NCBI GenBank assembly: GCA_021029095.1
Contig: JAJOHG010000043.1
Location: forward strand, 124,001-188,000
Source: Phellopilus nigrolimitatus
Taxonomy: Eukaryota > Basidiomycota > Agaricomycetes > Hymenochaetales > Hymenochaetaceae
Direction of reading: 5' to 3'
DNA: 64,000 nucleotides
The stretch's first letter is position 1, and each line of letters starts with the position of its first letter. The notes below the pieces were generated by a model. That model did no database searches, was not told the origin of the DNA, and saw only the letters and a list, made by a program, of their open reading frames with translations. Below, one piece after another: positions 47,276-60,428 of this stretch. Both the position numbers and the translations under genes were made by a program.

Positions 47276-49656
47276 TCATAAGTGCTCACACGGTGAACGA
47301 GCCCACCTCGCCTTTGACTCCGTCAGATTCGTTATTTCCTCCCCCCAGCTCGTTTTTTCACTGACACTCGTGCTATCGTAACGCACGCTCGCGGGAACAT
47401 CCAAGCTCATGTCTGCAGATTCTGGAGAAACTAAAGAGGAACTTGGAGCAAGCGGAGTAGAAGGCAGCGCAGTGGCCTGCCACCCAGTCCTGAAGGATGC
47501 GAGGCCGGCGATGAGCCCGAAGACACCGACCCAGATCTGTTAGAAGAAAAGAAGAGGAGGTCAGCGTATCCAGACAGGGCGGTACAATAACGTGAATTTC
47601 GGGGTGATTTTGAAGCAGGGATGTAATAAAATGGGAATATTGGGTTTTCGAAGCGAAGGAAGGATAATCTGAGTTATCAAACTTGGCGAAACACGAAACG
47701 AGAAACTGCGCTCCGGTCCTCGTAATTATCAGCACTAAGTGAAGCCAGGGATCGAACTCTAAAATTCCGAGCTTCAGACATTAGGAATCTACGAAAGGGG
47801 CAGTGGAAGAAATCCGGGCAATGTGAAGTACAGCTTGGGTTCTGACACCCAGAGACAGTTTTCGAATCCAGTATAAGTGAGTGAAAAGGCGGCGTGAAAG
47901 GGGTGCACGGCTTCGCAAATCGAGATGGAAGGAAAGGAAATGGCGATGCCAACTCTTCATTTCACCAGAGTTTGTGTTGGGGGGCAGACATCCATCCACG
48001 AAGACGGCAAAGGCCCGAAAGGTTGGTACGAACGAGTAAAGAAGAATCAACTTGAATTTACCTCGTTCTTAAAAAGACCTCTTTCCAAGGACCTGGCGAC
48101 ATAGAAACGGAGTCAGCAAGAGCATGAGGCGTTGGAAAGATAAAGAAAATCGATAAACACAAAAAGTGCATGTAAGTTCGATTATGAAGAATATTATAAC
48201 GCGCTTTTTCCGTTTTCAAACGTGCGCAATGCACAGGTTGGAAGAAATCGGGAAAAAATAGCCCCCAAAATGTCGCGGTAAATTACGTGAATCAGCGGCG
48301 CTGAAGCTAATATGCCCGGCCAATAAACTCTGTGGGCCTGTCCGAAAACAAAGCTAATCCAAAATACACAGCCTCGCAGAGTCTGACGCTGAGTTCACTA
48401 GAAAAACGTAACCCAATGACAAATGAAGTCGTTGGAAGCCACGGGGACTCTATCTACACGTTAGATAGCCTCGTCTGGAAGTAGACTGGATGCCCGATAA
48501 CTCGGCTGAACAGATTTGATACATGTAGCGCTCTGGTGCTGTGTTTCTGACGTGCGAGCGATTCAGACGGATCGAGGACCGCAGCAAACACGAGGGCCGA
48601 TACGGAAACATTGGCTGAGAAATCGGAGGCACAATAACCATTTCTCCAGCTCCAAGCCAATAAGAAATGACAAAGACACAATACATCTCGAAACAATCGA
48701 CCAAGAAATGATGGAGCTTACGTACCAGTGGATCGTAAGCGGAAGGTTCCCCAGGTTTGCGATGAATTCATTCAGGAGTGCATCCCGCCGCAGTGAGAGC
48801 TCGAACGTTTCTGCCTCCACTTCGCTGCTGCTTCTGCCCTTCACCTTCGTGAGCGCGCGCTCACGAAGCTTTAGTAACCGGCCGTCCTCGCGCAGGTGTG
48901 CGAACTGCAGGAATACATAAACCGCCCACGCACGCGTCGACCAGAGTGCGAGCTTCTCCGTATCCAGCTTGACGGGAAGCGACTTGAGGAAGGGGAGAGA
49001 CAGAGAGATGGTTGCTGGGAGGAGACCGTTGGAGCGCAGGTAGTACAAATGCTCGAACAGATAGTAAAGCAACATCGACCAGCCTTGTAGTCGCTCGATG
49101 GTAAGCAGACTACGCGTCGGCGGCGGCATGCGTTCGAGCGAGGTGAGCCATTGGTAGATCGGAAGGAGGCCTGGCGATAAAAGTTGTGCACCGAGGAAAC
49201 ACTCTGAGCATTGTGCAATCGCGACGTACCCCAGAATCGCCATAGCATCCTCGAATCGCCTATTATTCCGTACAACTTGCTTAACGCGGCAGACGTAGCG
49301 CCTGTAGTCTCCTTGTGCGCGCCAGCTCGGTGTTGCAGCCTCGCGCGTAGTTCCAGGAAGGGGATGATAATCTTCAAAGCGTATTGAATGATCTGAACCA
49401 CAGTATGGCATTCTCAGCGGATATTCTTTTGTCTGCGAGTTATCGGGAAACATGCCATGAATAATTTACTAGCCGTATCTGTTCAGTCAACCGCGTAGCC
49501 TCAGCTTGAAACATGGCACGCAACGTACTCGCTGCCGCCAAAGGTGCTGAGATACCTAACAGCATGATCCAGCGTCTCCGACGTCGGTGCCTTCGAGAAC
49601 ACTCCAAGCACCAAATCATTTACTTTGGAAAGAGAAAGAGGTTTTGAAGAGGACAT
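47276..49656 (-). CDS. PEX11-like peroxisomal membrane protein (copy 2)
   Basis: Mirror-image paralogue of 30409-32795. It starts at 49656 (same MSSSKPLSLSKV N-terminus). The PEX11 core is nearly identical (YQWLTSLERMPPPTRSLL, VYVFLQFAHLRED, NEFIANLGNLPLTIHW), and after the long shared intron come SLERGLFKNE and IWVGVFGLIAGLASFRTG. Donor and acceptor sites of the long introns are preserved. The last exon differs most from copy 1, ending ...TNLTESKARWARSPCEHL with the stop at 47276-47278. No frame break was found in the exons compared, so it is probably functional. Shared uncertainty: the first intron, as in copy 1. Confidence 0.8.
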
Positions 49657-49814
49657 GGTAGTGGTCGGAACTGCAAATTATCGACTGACTTGTTGCTGTC
49701 GTCTTCACGTGAAATTCTCGACCAGTAACGTGCTCTGATCAACTGAACGCAATCTCACATACTCACTGAGAATCTCAAGTTATCTGTCTTTTCTTGAACC
49801 CGCATTTCCAAAAC
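49657..49814. promoter_or_regulatory. bidirectional promoter (arm B)
   Basis: Counterpart of 30250-30408. It is retained between PEX11 copy 2 and the broken F-box copy. Confidence 0.55.
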
Positions 49815-51364
49815 ATGGATTCAACTATGGTCTACGCACATGAATCTCGCGACAATACCCCGTCTGATAGCAGTAGGGGGACAAACGTACCGTTCGGCAC
49901 AGCGACAGACGCACTCCTGGCCAAATTATTCTTGACACTGAAGTCAACGTATGATGTCTCCAGGACTACGCTCGACACCATTATAGACACCCTTCTCGAT
50001 CCATCTTTCGACGCAACACAGATATCCTTTCGCAGTTCCTTTGATGTTGACCTCTACATGTCGGAGCAACGCAGAGGCAGATGGATTGATCTGTACTTCT
50101 ACGAAGAGCGCAGGAACTCCGCGCGTCCCTCTCATCGCGTTGGACGAAATCGTTGACATGTTCCGCGATGATATTGGACCATTACAGCTTGTTGATACAC
50201 CCTCGGGGATGATTTCTGACGGCGGCCAGAGCCATCAAGCTCTGAAATCTATGTCTCTTGTGCATCGATCGTGGACGGCTATCGCACAGCGGGTCCTTCG
50301 GCGAAGAGCGATCGTGACCAGTGTTGGGCAGGCTGACGCATTTCTCTGCAGTGCATACTGCTCTCCTTGCCTACGTGAGCTTGTAATAGACACTCGCAGC
50401 AGAGACTACAGACTAGAAATGTGGATGCATTGTGCAGAGATCATTCGTCGTGTTCCAAACCTTCAAAAGCTGTACGTTAAAGTCAAAGGACGCAGTTCAA
50501 TCCGAACGGGATTCGCGACCTGCTTGGCACGCATAGGGGAGCTGAAAGACCTTCGCTGTTTGTGGATGATGGGTTTTGATACGTCCTGATGACGATTCCT
50601 GCCTTGAGGTGATCAGGATGTTGCCTAGACTCGAAAAACTTGAAGACTTATATCTGGATTCTGCATTATGGAATCAACGTCGAGCATCTCTCTCGGCGTA
50701 TGAGCTACCCCTGTCAGGTTGCTTGAAAACCGTGTTCATCCCTTACGATACTCGTTCGAATAACGAACAACTTATTTCTTGGATCCTTCGTCCCAAAGAA
50801 AAGCGATCCATACAGAATTTGGTGATCAACTTCCCGGATACACGTATGGTGTATGCCTCCACTGTCCTTGACAATTATTTGCCATCCATAACCACATTGG
50901 TCGTCACCTACGACGACCACTACGGCATCGGAACACCGAGAGTCCCTCCATTACTCAACCTGCTTCAAATGGCCACAGGTCTTCGTCGGTTCTCTGTGAA
51001 CATTCCAAACGTTGATGGAATGATCTCCACGCTGTCCCTTCCCACGTCTGTGGAGCAATTGCACATACATTTTGCAGACGATGAAGTAGTTTTGTCTAAA
51101 GAACATATTTACTATACTGATGAGCTGATCTCGTGTCTTCTCAAGAATGGTCACTCATCGTCCAAGCTCCATAGACTGATCATAACATATTCCAGGGCAG
51201 GGAAGGGCGATGGCCGCCTCACTTTCATCAATAGCAATGTGACAGATGTATTACCGAAGATAAGCAAATTCTGCTAGGATAATGGCATCCAGCTCGATAT
51301 CGGAAGCCTTCTTCCGGCCAAGACTCGATACGAGTGGGAGCTCTTATGGGATGTTGCTTTATGA
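49815..51364 (+). pseudogene. F-box/LRR-like protein, broken copy 2
   Basis: Paralogue of 28696-30249. Compared with the intact copy there is a one-base loss at about 50070 (a GG reduced to G in the QRQ region), a one-base gain at about 50582 after GFD, and a TGG-to-TAG change at about 51275-51277 in the final ISKFCW segment. Between these breaks the three frames still read as the same leucine-rich protein. The mutations are independent of one another, which argues for real decay rather than a single sequencing artefact. Confidence 0.88.
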
Positions 51365-52285
51365 TGGAAAGAGATCAGAACCGGGCTGAAATAGTAAGTG
51401 CTTGTGATCATGTCAAGTTGAACTATGGTTTGATTAAGAGCGAGCAGACGACGGGAAACGCGACTATCCTGCAAGGACAGATGTTCTATTCGTTGTATGG
51501 AGTGAATCCGTCCGCAGAATCTGTGCTGTCAGCATAAGAAATTATAGAATTTCCTGTTGCGATTCTCGTGGTAGGGTCCACTCTTCTCCCGTTATTACAA
51601 TTAGAATGTTAGACGTCACATCGTTCCCCTCTCTTCCCCCTTGTTTTTTCCGTCCTTTTGTTCTATCCCTTGTTCTTGACCATTCCTTCTCTATATGAAA
51701 AACTGCTGTAATCTATGCGTTCGCCGTTGGATCAAGCATAACTCGGTTGTTCATACATAGCTGAACGATTGCGTTATTTGGGATAGGAGCCTACTACATG
51801 TATCATGCCCTGTCAGATTAGGGAAATTTTTCGGAGTTCACTGGAATGCACATAGATCTGCTTGTAAATGCTCAACGGATGCTTCAGAAGTCAGAATCAA
51901 GACCGTATTCACGAAGATAACGATATTCGAAATGTTCTCTAGATATTCGAAACAGGTCTTAGTTGATCTGAACTGATATATCATTAAGAGGCATGCATTA
52001 TATTATTCACGATGCTCAGAATAAGAACAACTACCCAGTTTCTCGCAGAACTCCTTTATATTCTGACCAAGCTATATTTTTAAGCAATTGTTGCGCAGGC
52101 TTCCTTTAGCTTTTAAGTGCTTTCAGCCAGTATGAAATACGAATCACAGGATTGAGAGAACACAGTTGATAATTGCATGCCACCTAAGTACGTATGAGAA
52201 ATATATTGCCACGAGCAGAAAGACAAAAGCTGATGCATCTCGGTTTCCAGCACCATTTCTACAAGCGACAGTCCCTGAGAACCGT
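51365..52285. other. intergenic (arm B)
   Basis: Counterpart of 27729-28695. Similarity is patchy and lacks the GA-rich block of arm A. No gene recognised. Confidence 0.5.
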
Positions 52286-53270
52286 TCATCCAGACCAGAC
52301 AGCCTGAGTGATAATACAAGTTGTGGTGAGAATGAGTTATTATGAATTATAAAATTAGATACTTACAGGTCCGGGCTGAGTGTAGTTCGTCGGGATCGGG
52401 TAGTTGATGTTGATGAGGATGCCCGGTTCCTGATAGAAAGTGAATAAAAGCGTGAGCAACAATGCATCCGAAAGATATGAAGCAAATTTACGTAGCCAGT
52501 GTAGACACCCGGGATCGCAACAAGGGGTCCAGGCGTACCACTACCGCCGTTGGTGACCTCGACCTGGCCGCAGGAGAGATAGAACTGTGCCCCACCGTAA
52601 GTCGACGCGACGTGCAGCGCGATGGCCTCCATGCGGACGAGGTATCTGTTAGGTATTATCGTTGAGAGGTAGAATACTGATTGAGTAGGGATGCACTTAC
52701 TGTCCAGAAGGAAGAGCCTCAGGGAGGGTGAACGTCACTCCCGGAAGTCCTATCAAGAGAAGTCAGCCAGCTGGCTTTCGACAGATAAAAAGAGTGAGTC
52801 CCACCCTCAGCAGGGAACGTGATGCTCTCGCCACCATTCGTGACCGCAGAAATTTCGTATACCTTGAACCAGACATCGCCGTCGCCCGCCCATCCGTCGA
52901 CGCTGTCAGGGGCCTTCGCCATGTACACGTTGACAACACCCGGGTGGTAAATAGTGTTGTCGCTCATGATACCAAGCTGCGAGCCGGCCGTGGTGGAGAT
53001 CGTCGTTGCGGTGCCTGGCTCCGCGGAGTCGTAGCAGCGAAGGTCTGGTGAAGTTACATCCGTGACGGGGGCTTGCGAGTCGAAATTGTTCGTCATTCGC
53101 ACATTCACCCACTGGGGCGTCGTCGTGCCGCCGACGACCAGTGAGGGGAATGTGTCTGTTGTCAACAAGTTAAAAAACAGAAGGGTGAGGGGAAGTAAAA
53201 AACGGACAGTGAGCTGCAGCCTGCGAGGCAAGCGCGGCAAGCGCAACGGCGACCTTTGTGAAAGACTTCA
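52286..53270 (-). CDS. AA9 lytic polysaccharide monooxygenase (copy 2)
   Basis: Reverse-strand paralogue of 26742-27728 with the same six-exon structure and splice sites. The signal peptide [20 protein letters not shown] is followed by the mature His. Conserved motifs are [15 protein letters not shown] and [12 protein letters not shown], and the C-terminus is AVWSG. Differences are a handful of substitutions (for example VRM-TNN for VRT-TNN, DNT for DGT, VASTYGG for VAQSYGG), with no frame break. Both copies therefore look functional, unlike the neighbouring F-box pair. Stop at 52286-52288. Confidence 0.94.
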
Positions 53271-54369
53271 TTTTGTCGTGTTCGTCTGGCTGAGGACAAT
53301 ACCGATGAGGATCTCCAGACTCGAGATGTGCAGTATATTATATACTACCATCTCTTCAAAAATAGGAGAACATTCGTCATTCCTTTAAGACACTAGCAGA
53401 GATAGCCATCCAGTCAGCGTGCAAGTAGCGGATGTTGCGCCTTCTTCTTTAAGGCGACCAATGCTTGATAAGAGAATTTAATTGATAGTGATACTTCCGA
53501 TAACCTCACGAAGTTCCGAGAAGTTCATCTTGTATATCCGAGGCTTTAGGATAGCAGTTTCCTTCCCCTTCCCCATAATTCTGTAAAAATAAAATAGCAG
53601 CGTTAACTTGAGATAGAGTGATCGCAACTCCAGAGCTTTGAATCAGTATAGACATGGATTTGCGTCGATAGTGGTACGGTTTTCACTGGCGACACCCTTG
53701 GCGAGTACCTGATTTGTTACAAGTACACTCGCTTTCTTGCGGAACAACTTCGCCGAGAGCAAGGTGCCAACCAGGAACGTCCAGGAACGCTCATGACCAA
53801 ACGAACCGCACGAGGCCGAATGACCTACAATGACCTGTGAAGACTCTATCTCAGCTCTTCAGTACGCTTGTTTTTCCGCACGTTCCATGTACTTCGGATC
53901 TATCTTCACCACAATAGTTAACGAGTGTCTCCGACAATCAAGAGAAGTAAAAAAGTCGAGTCATATCAGCGGGTTCTCGTGAATATGACTACGACACACA
54001 CGCACTCGCCTATTTTTTCTTCGATAGTGTTAGATCCAAGTAATACAGAGCGTGTGTCAAATACATGCTTACTTTTAACTTTAATCCCGAACACCAAATA
54101 TTTCACCAGCCCTTCACTGTATCTCGAAGTAATTTATGTACATTGCAGACCTGCGCATACGGGTAGAAAAGGTGATCAGAGTTAAATTTAGTAAATAGAG
54201 ACAGTAACAATGTAAACGTTAAACGTACACACACACTCTCTCTCTCTTGGATAGATGATTCCTAATCATCTCAAGCGTTTACGACACAAGATAGTCACGA
54301 GGGCCAATAGGAAACACCGACCGGAAAAAATTGAAGAGAAATCATCCGTTCTCTTAGATCCAAATTGAC
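53271..54369. other. AA9 copy 2 upstream region and intergenic
   Basis: 53271-53600 is homologous to the upstream region of copy 1 (TATA-like ATATAA near 53336). Beyond that, no gene was recognised; a CTCTCTCTCT stretch lies near 54236. Confidence 0.5.
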
Positions 54370-55010
54370 TGGGGGAAGCGAAGATGCAATGCATCTCAAA
54401 ATAAACGATGAAAGATGATGAAGCTTACGCACCGAATGGATCGCGAGGAGCGAGTTTCTTATCTATGCTAAGTTTGTTTAGCGGCGCGTTTATCCTCTGC
54501 GAGAGCTTGATCTTGTCTGCACTTCAATCGCTTTCGTTCTTTGCCTAAAAGTGCCCGCTCGTGCAGCTTCTGCAGTGTGTCCTCGCGCAAATGAGCGAAC
54601 TGATACACATACACCGTCCACGCATCATAGAGCCGCTTATGATACCATGTAGCTCGAAAAACCAAGCAAACGTGGCGCTAATGTTCTCCCGTTTTACTCG
54701 CCCGTTGTTGTGTAGATCCCGGAAAGGCGGATTGACTGATCAGATGATCTTTATCACGAGGAGCGCTCTCAGCAATATTTTCCTGTCCGTGCGCCGTCGC
54801 GGTGCCTCGTTGTGAACAGCTTGCTGGAGTATCATCAGCTTGGGAACTCGACACACACACCGTATTCGTTGCTGTCAAAGGCGCTGAGATACTTGAACTC
54901 ATGGTCCAGACCCGATGGCGTATCGGCGCCTTCGAGAATGTTAAAAGATTGACTTTGCAGGCAGTTAAAAGTTTTGAAATGAACATAGTTTGTGGTCGGT
55001 ATCGGAGTGT
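54370..55010 (-). pseudogene. third, degenerate PEX11-like fragment
   Basis: Minus-strand pieces match PEX11 copies 1 and 2. They are an N-terminal part (KVN...SKAP, LDHEFKYLSAF..NEY; about 54985-54850), a later part (AWTVYVYQFAHLREDTLQKL; about 54620-54560), and the start of the long intron, including its GTGCGTAAGC donor followed by CATCATC and GAGATGCATTG (about 54440-54390). The middle third is deleted and the frames are broken. It is much more diverged than copies 1 and 2, so it predates the inverted duplication or decayed quickly. Confidence 0.7.
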
Positions 55011-55684
55011 AATTCGAGCCGAACGCGGCGTGTTTTGTCACGCACTGAACGAATTAAGTAAAAGGTGTGCTCTTCACTTTCTTGTTCGGCTTTTTAAACT
55101 GATATTTTTCACTAGCAAGCAGTCCAGGCAAAAGCAAAGAGTTGATAGACGTGGAGGCCATGAGGCACTCATACATGAGGGCCGCCGTGAACCCGCTTTA
55201 CGTAATCTCGATTACGTTCCAGGATTTGCCGCCGAGCTCAGTCCGCGTCCTAACTTTCCATCGTACTGACGGTGATGAGGCAAACCTGGCGATGTCCCGC
55301 GAATACCGCAAGTGCTTGCTTAGCAGAGCACGTTTGACTTGGTTTCGTTTCGAATTGTATTGGCACGATTTTGGTCCGCAGCAGGCTGGCGACGCCTTTG
55401 CGATCTTTTGCCAGCTCAGCAACGCTCGTACCGGTGATTTTCCGTATGAATAGCTTGACAAAGCTCGACAGCGCAGCGCAATGCATCGCCGCGACGAAGA
55501 AAAGAATCTAACACAAATGTACGGCGGAAGACAAGTCGAGTGTATTCGATGTGTCGACGTGATCCTTGACGTCCTGACGTGTTTAAGCTGGTCTCCGTAG
55601 GCGACTTTCGTGGACTGTCTTTCCGTAAAACTAAGGTTTGAATTCCTTTCTTGATGGCACATTCTCAAATGTCTTTCGAAACCC
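55011..55684. other. intergenic with unrecognised ORF
   Basis: A plus-strand frame at 55142-55453 (103 codons, MIDVEAMRHSYMRAA...) could be an exon or remnant. No domain, splice context or homologue recognised. Confidence 0.35.
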
Positions 55685-55888
55685 TTCCGGTTAGTGCTGC
55701 CGGAAGGCGAGGTCAAGGTGACCTTAAGGTGGATTTGTAAGCACCTTGATCACCTTAAGGTCGTTGTCACCCGCTGCTGTATTCGATTTTGTTAAAAAGT
55801 TTCATCACAACAACCCGCACTGTGACCTAGCGATTGAGAGACCCTCAGCCTTAAGGTCACCTCACCTCGCGGCAGTACTGCTTCCGGT
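55685..55888. repeat. fold-back (MITE-like) element
   Basis: The left arm (about 55691-55730, TTAGTGCTGCC...GCGAGGTCAAGGTGACC) is an imperfect reverse complement of the right arm (about 55849-55880, CCTTAAGGTCACC...GCAGTACTGC). A further inverted pair of CACCTTAAGGT-type motifs lies in between. No coding capacity. Target duplication not identified. Confidence 0.65.
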
Positions 55889-56224
55889 CCGTCTGCTTAT
55901 GCTCAAAGTCCCAGAGTATCAATTAATTCTGCTAATATTAGGAATTGCGCTCCCGACGCTTGAAGGTTATTGCGAGGACTGATCATGACCGGTCTCTTGT
56001 ACCCCATGCGAAAGCTTTATTTTAGACTTCCTAGCAGCTGTCCTTGAGAGTAAATTGACTGGCCCAAACTTCTCGGGAAATACGTTGCAGGGCACCTACT
56101 GCTGCGCACTGGAGGTCCTGGCAGTTTTAGCGACAAATATCCGGAAGAAAATCTATAAAGACAAGATGCATTTCCAGTTTGACGAGCGAAATCTATTCTC
56201 TACTCAAAATTTCAGGCAATTGCT
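55889..56224. other. upstream region of xylanase gene
   Basis: No gene. Contains a TATAAA at 56154-56159, 66-71 bp before the xylanase ATG, placed like that of AA9 copy 1. Confidence 0.5.
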
Positions 56225-58498
<2,274 letters not shown>

Positions 58499-59766
58499 CT
58501 ACTTAGCTCCGTCCACAAATTCCGCGATCGCTTTCAGAGTATCAAGACGCTCAGGTCCTGACCACATAATACAGATACAATCATGGAAGGCGTCCTTCGC
58601 CTCATAGTACGTCACCTTGTCCTCTCCCAACTGAGCCGTGATCCTGTCGCGGAATGTCCGGATCTGGTCGAGCAGAACTTCTGCGTCTCCTGAAGCAAGG
58701 AATACACGTGGGAATCCTGCGAAACTCACGTCCTCCAGTTTCTTACAGGCAGGCGAGAGGTAGGGAGTATTAAAGGGAAATTCGAGTCCGAAGGGCGCGA
58801 TGAACGAGCGCGGTGCGTCAATAAGGTACGGCTCGTTTATGCCCGTGATAATATCCGACTTTTTGTTTGTAAACACGCTCGATCCCGGCGAGTAGTGCGA
58901 GCCGCTCATGTCCGCCCATGGCGAAAGGAGTACGAGTGCACCAGGCACGCCAGGAAGCCCGGGGACGCTCCCGCCATATTCCGCGAGATAGCGCGTGAGC
59001 GCCTGCGCAAGGTTTCCGCCTGCAGAATCCCCAACGAGCACAATGTCTTCCGGCGAAAACCCAACCGAATTAACGAGATAGCTGTAGCCTGCAATGGCAT
59101 CAACAAGCGCAGATGGGAATTCACCCTCGATGGGATCGCCTGACGCGGAGCTGAGGCGGTATTCGATTGCGAAGGAGCGCTTAACTGACTGGACGCATTT
59201 GAGCAGTCCACGAGGAACGTTCGACGTTGGCGAACTCGGATGCGCAGACAAATACGAGTAGGCACCGCCATGGAGAAAATAAACGACTTTTTCGCCATCA
59301 ATCGGCGGCTGGCCCATAACGATCGTCTGGCCTTTCTTATGTATCCAGTATCCGGGGATGCGGATGGACTCGACGTGCGCTTCCGCGGCCCATTCTTTCA
59401 CTTTTCCTGTGACGAGCTCCGGCACGCCACTAACGTAGACACCTTGAACGCCATTATCGAGGCGAAGTTCCCGATGGTTAGGCAGAGTATTACGACTCTT
59501 CAGCTGCCTTTACAAACAAAGCATTGTCAATTCTTTCCACAGAACATGTGAAAGGCAGAATTGGCTCACTTGCGACCGATCGAATTGAATAAGAAATGCA
59601 AGAATTTGAGGTTGACGGACTTTCGAATCGACCACGACTTCCTCGGACGCAGAGCTGGCAGTAAGCTCGTTAGCAACCACCACGGATAGCGGGCGAGAAT
59701 AGTGCTAAACATGATGTAGAAGTAAAGCCGTGCAAAGCCATCGGATAGTCGTTGTACAGCCCCCAT
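58499..59766 (-). CDS. alpha/beta-hydrolase fold-3 (HSL-type) esterase/lipase
   Basis: Two exons, 59766-59570 and 59507-58499, closing in phase (intron GT/AG) to 401 residues. HSL-family marks are the oxyanion-hole motif HGGAY (HGGG-like), the nucleophile elbow GDSAGGN, an acidic residue in the ASGDAEVLLDQ stretch, and the catalytic His in DAFHD near the C-terminus. The N-terminus has an amphipathic/hydrophobic region (LYFYIMFSTILARYPWWLL) that may anchor the enzyme to a membrane. The ATG at 59766 was chosen because relatives start close to this hydrophobic stretch; the frame stays open to 59958. Likely hydrolyses short-chain or steryl-type esters; the true substrate is unknown. Confidence 0.85.
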
Positions 59767-60428
59767 TTTTGTGGAGAGTTGAAATCTGCCTTGCATTCGC
59801 TGTTTGTATAAGTAGTCCCACAGCAGCCTATCATGTGAAAAATAGTAACCGGACTGTGTGACCCGAGCTAATAATGATTGTCGGATCGACGCGAAGCTCT
59901 CTGAGTAAATCCCAAAATGGTAGACATACCACAACTGTAGAAATAAAAACTCTCGCAAAGAGTTTTAGCAGCGCTTTCCGCTAATAATGTCAGTGTGCAG
60001 TTTTAGCCTTTTTTTCTTGGACCCACCTAAAACGGAAGGGCAGACCAGGAAAGGGAATTTGCTGATGTGAGCCATGAAATCTTTCCTTTCATGGGCGCCC
60101 AAAGCATTGTCGCACAGCCAACCCGCGTGTGGTTACATGATATGCTTTGGAGAGTCCCTATCCGTGTAAACGGAGAGCTTCTCTCCCCAATTACATCTGA
60201 AGAGCGGTTTTCCGTGCAACAAACATGTCAGTTCTCATTGATCTTGGGTCCGTGTCCCTGACTATGTTTATACATTCGGTATGTACTATTCGCAAGATGC
60301 TCAGAAGTCCGTTCTACGACCGTCTTGATTCCTCAGGGCTAATTGAATGGGAGTCGCCATCTGCATGAGGTTTGGAGTATAAGAAAAGAGTCAGGGGACT
60401 GGTTTGTGCTACTATCTCTCCTCACAAT
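59767..60428. other. divergent intergenic region, esterase / epoxide hydrolase
   Basis: Between divergent starts. A TATAAG-like box lies at about 60377, some 50 bp before the hydrolase ATG. The open frame upstream of the esterase start (to 59958) might be an alternative N-terminus. Confidence 0.45.

Larger units (their letters stand above)
47276..53600 (-). repeat. arm B of large inverted segmental duplication
   Basis: Reverse-complement partner of about 26400-32800, containing PEX11-like (-), F-box/LRR pseudogene (+) and AA9 (-). Collinear with arm A including introns and the divergent promoter. The spacer between the arms is about 14.5 kb. Confidence 0.9.

Noticed and set aside
47745..47760. 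GGTTCGA-like box resembling a tRNA T-arm on the minus strand
   Set aside because: No matching acceptor stem or D-arm upstream, and the site is inside the long PEX11 intron.
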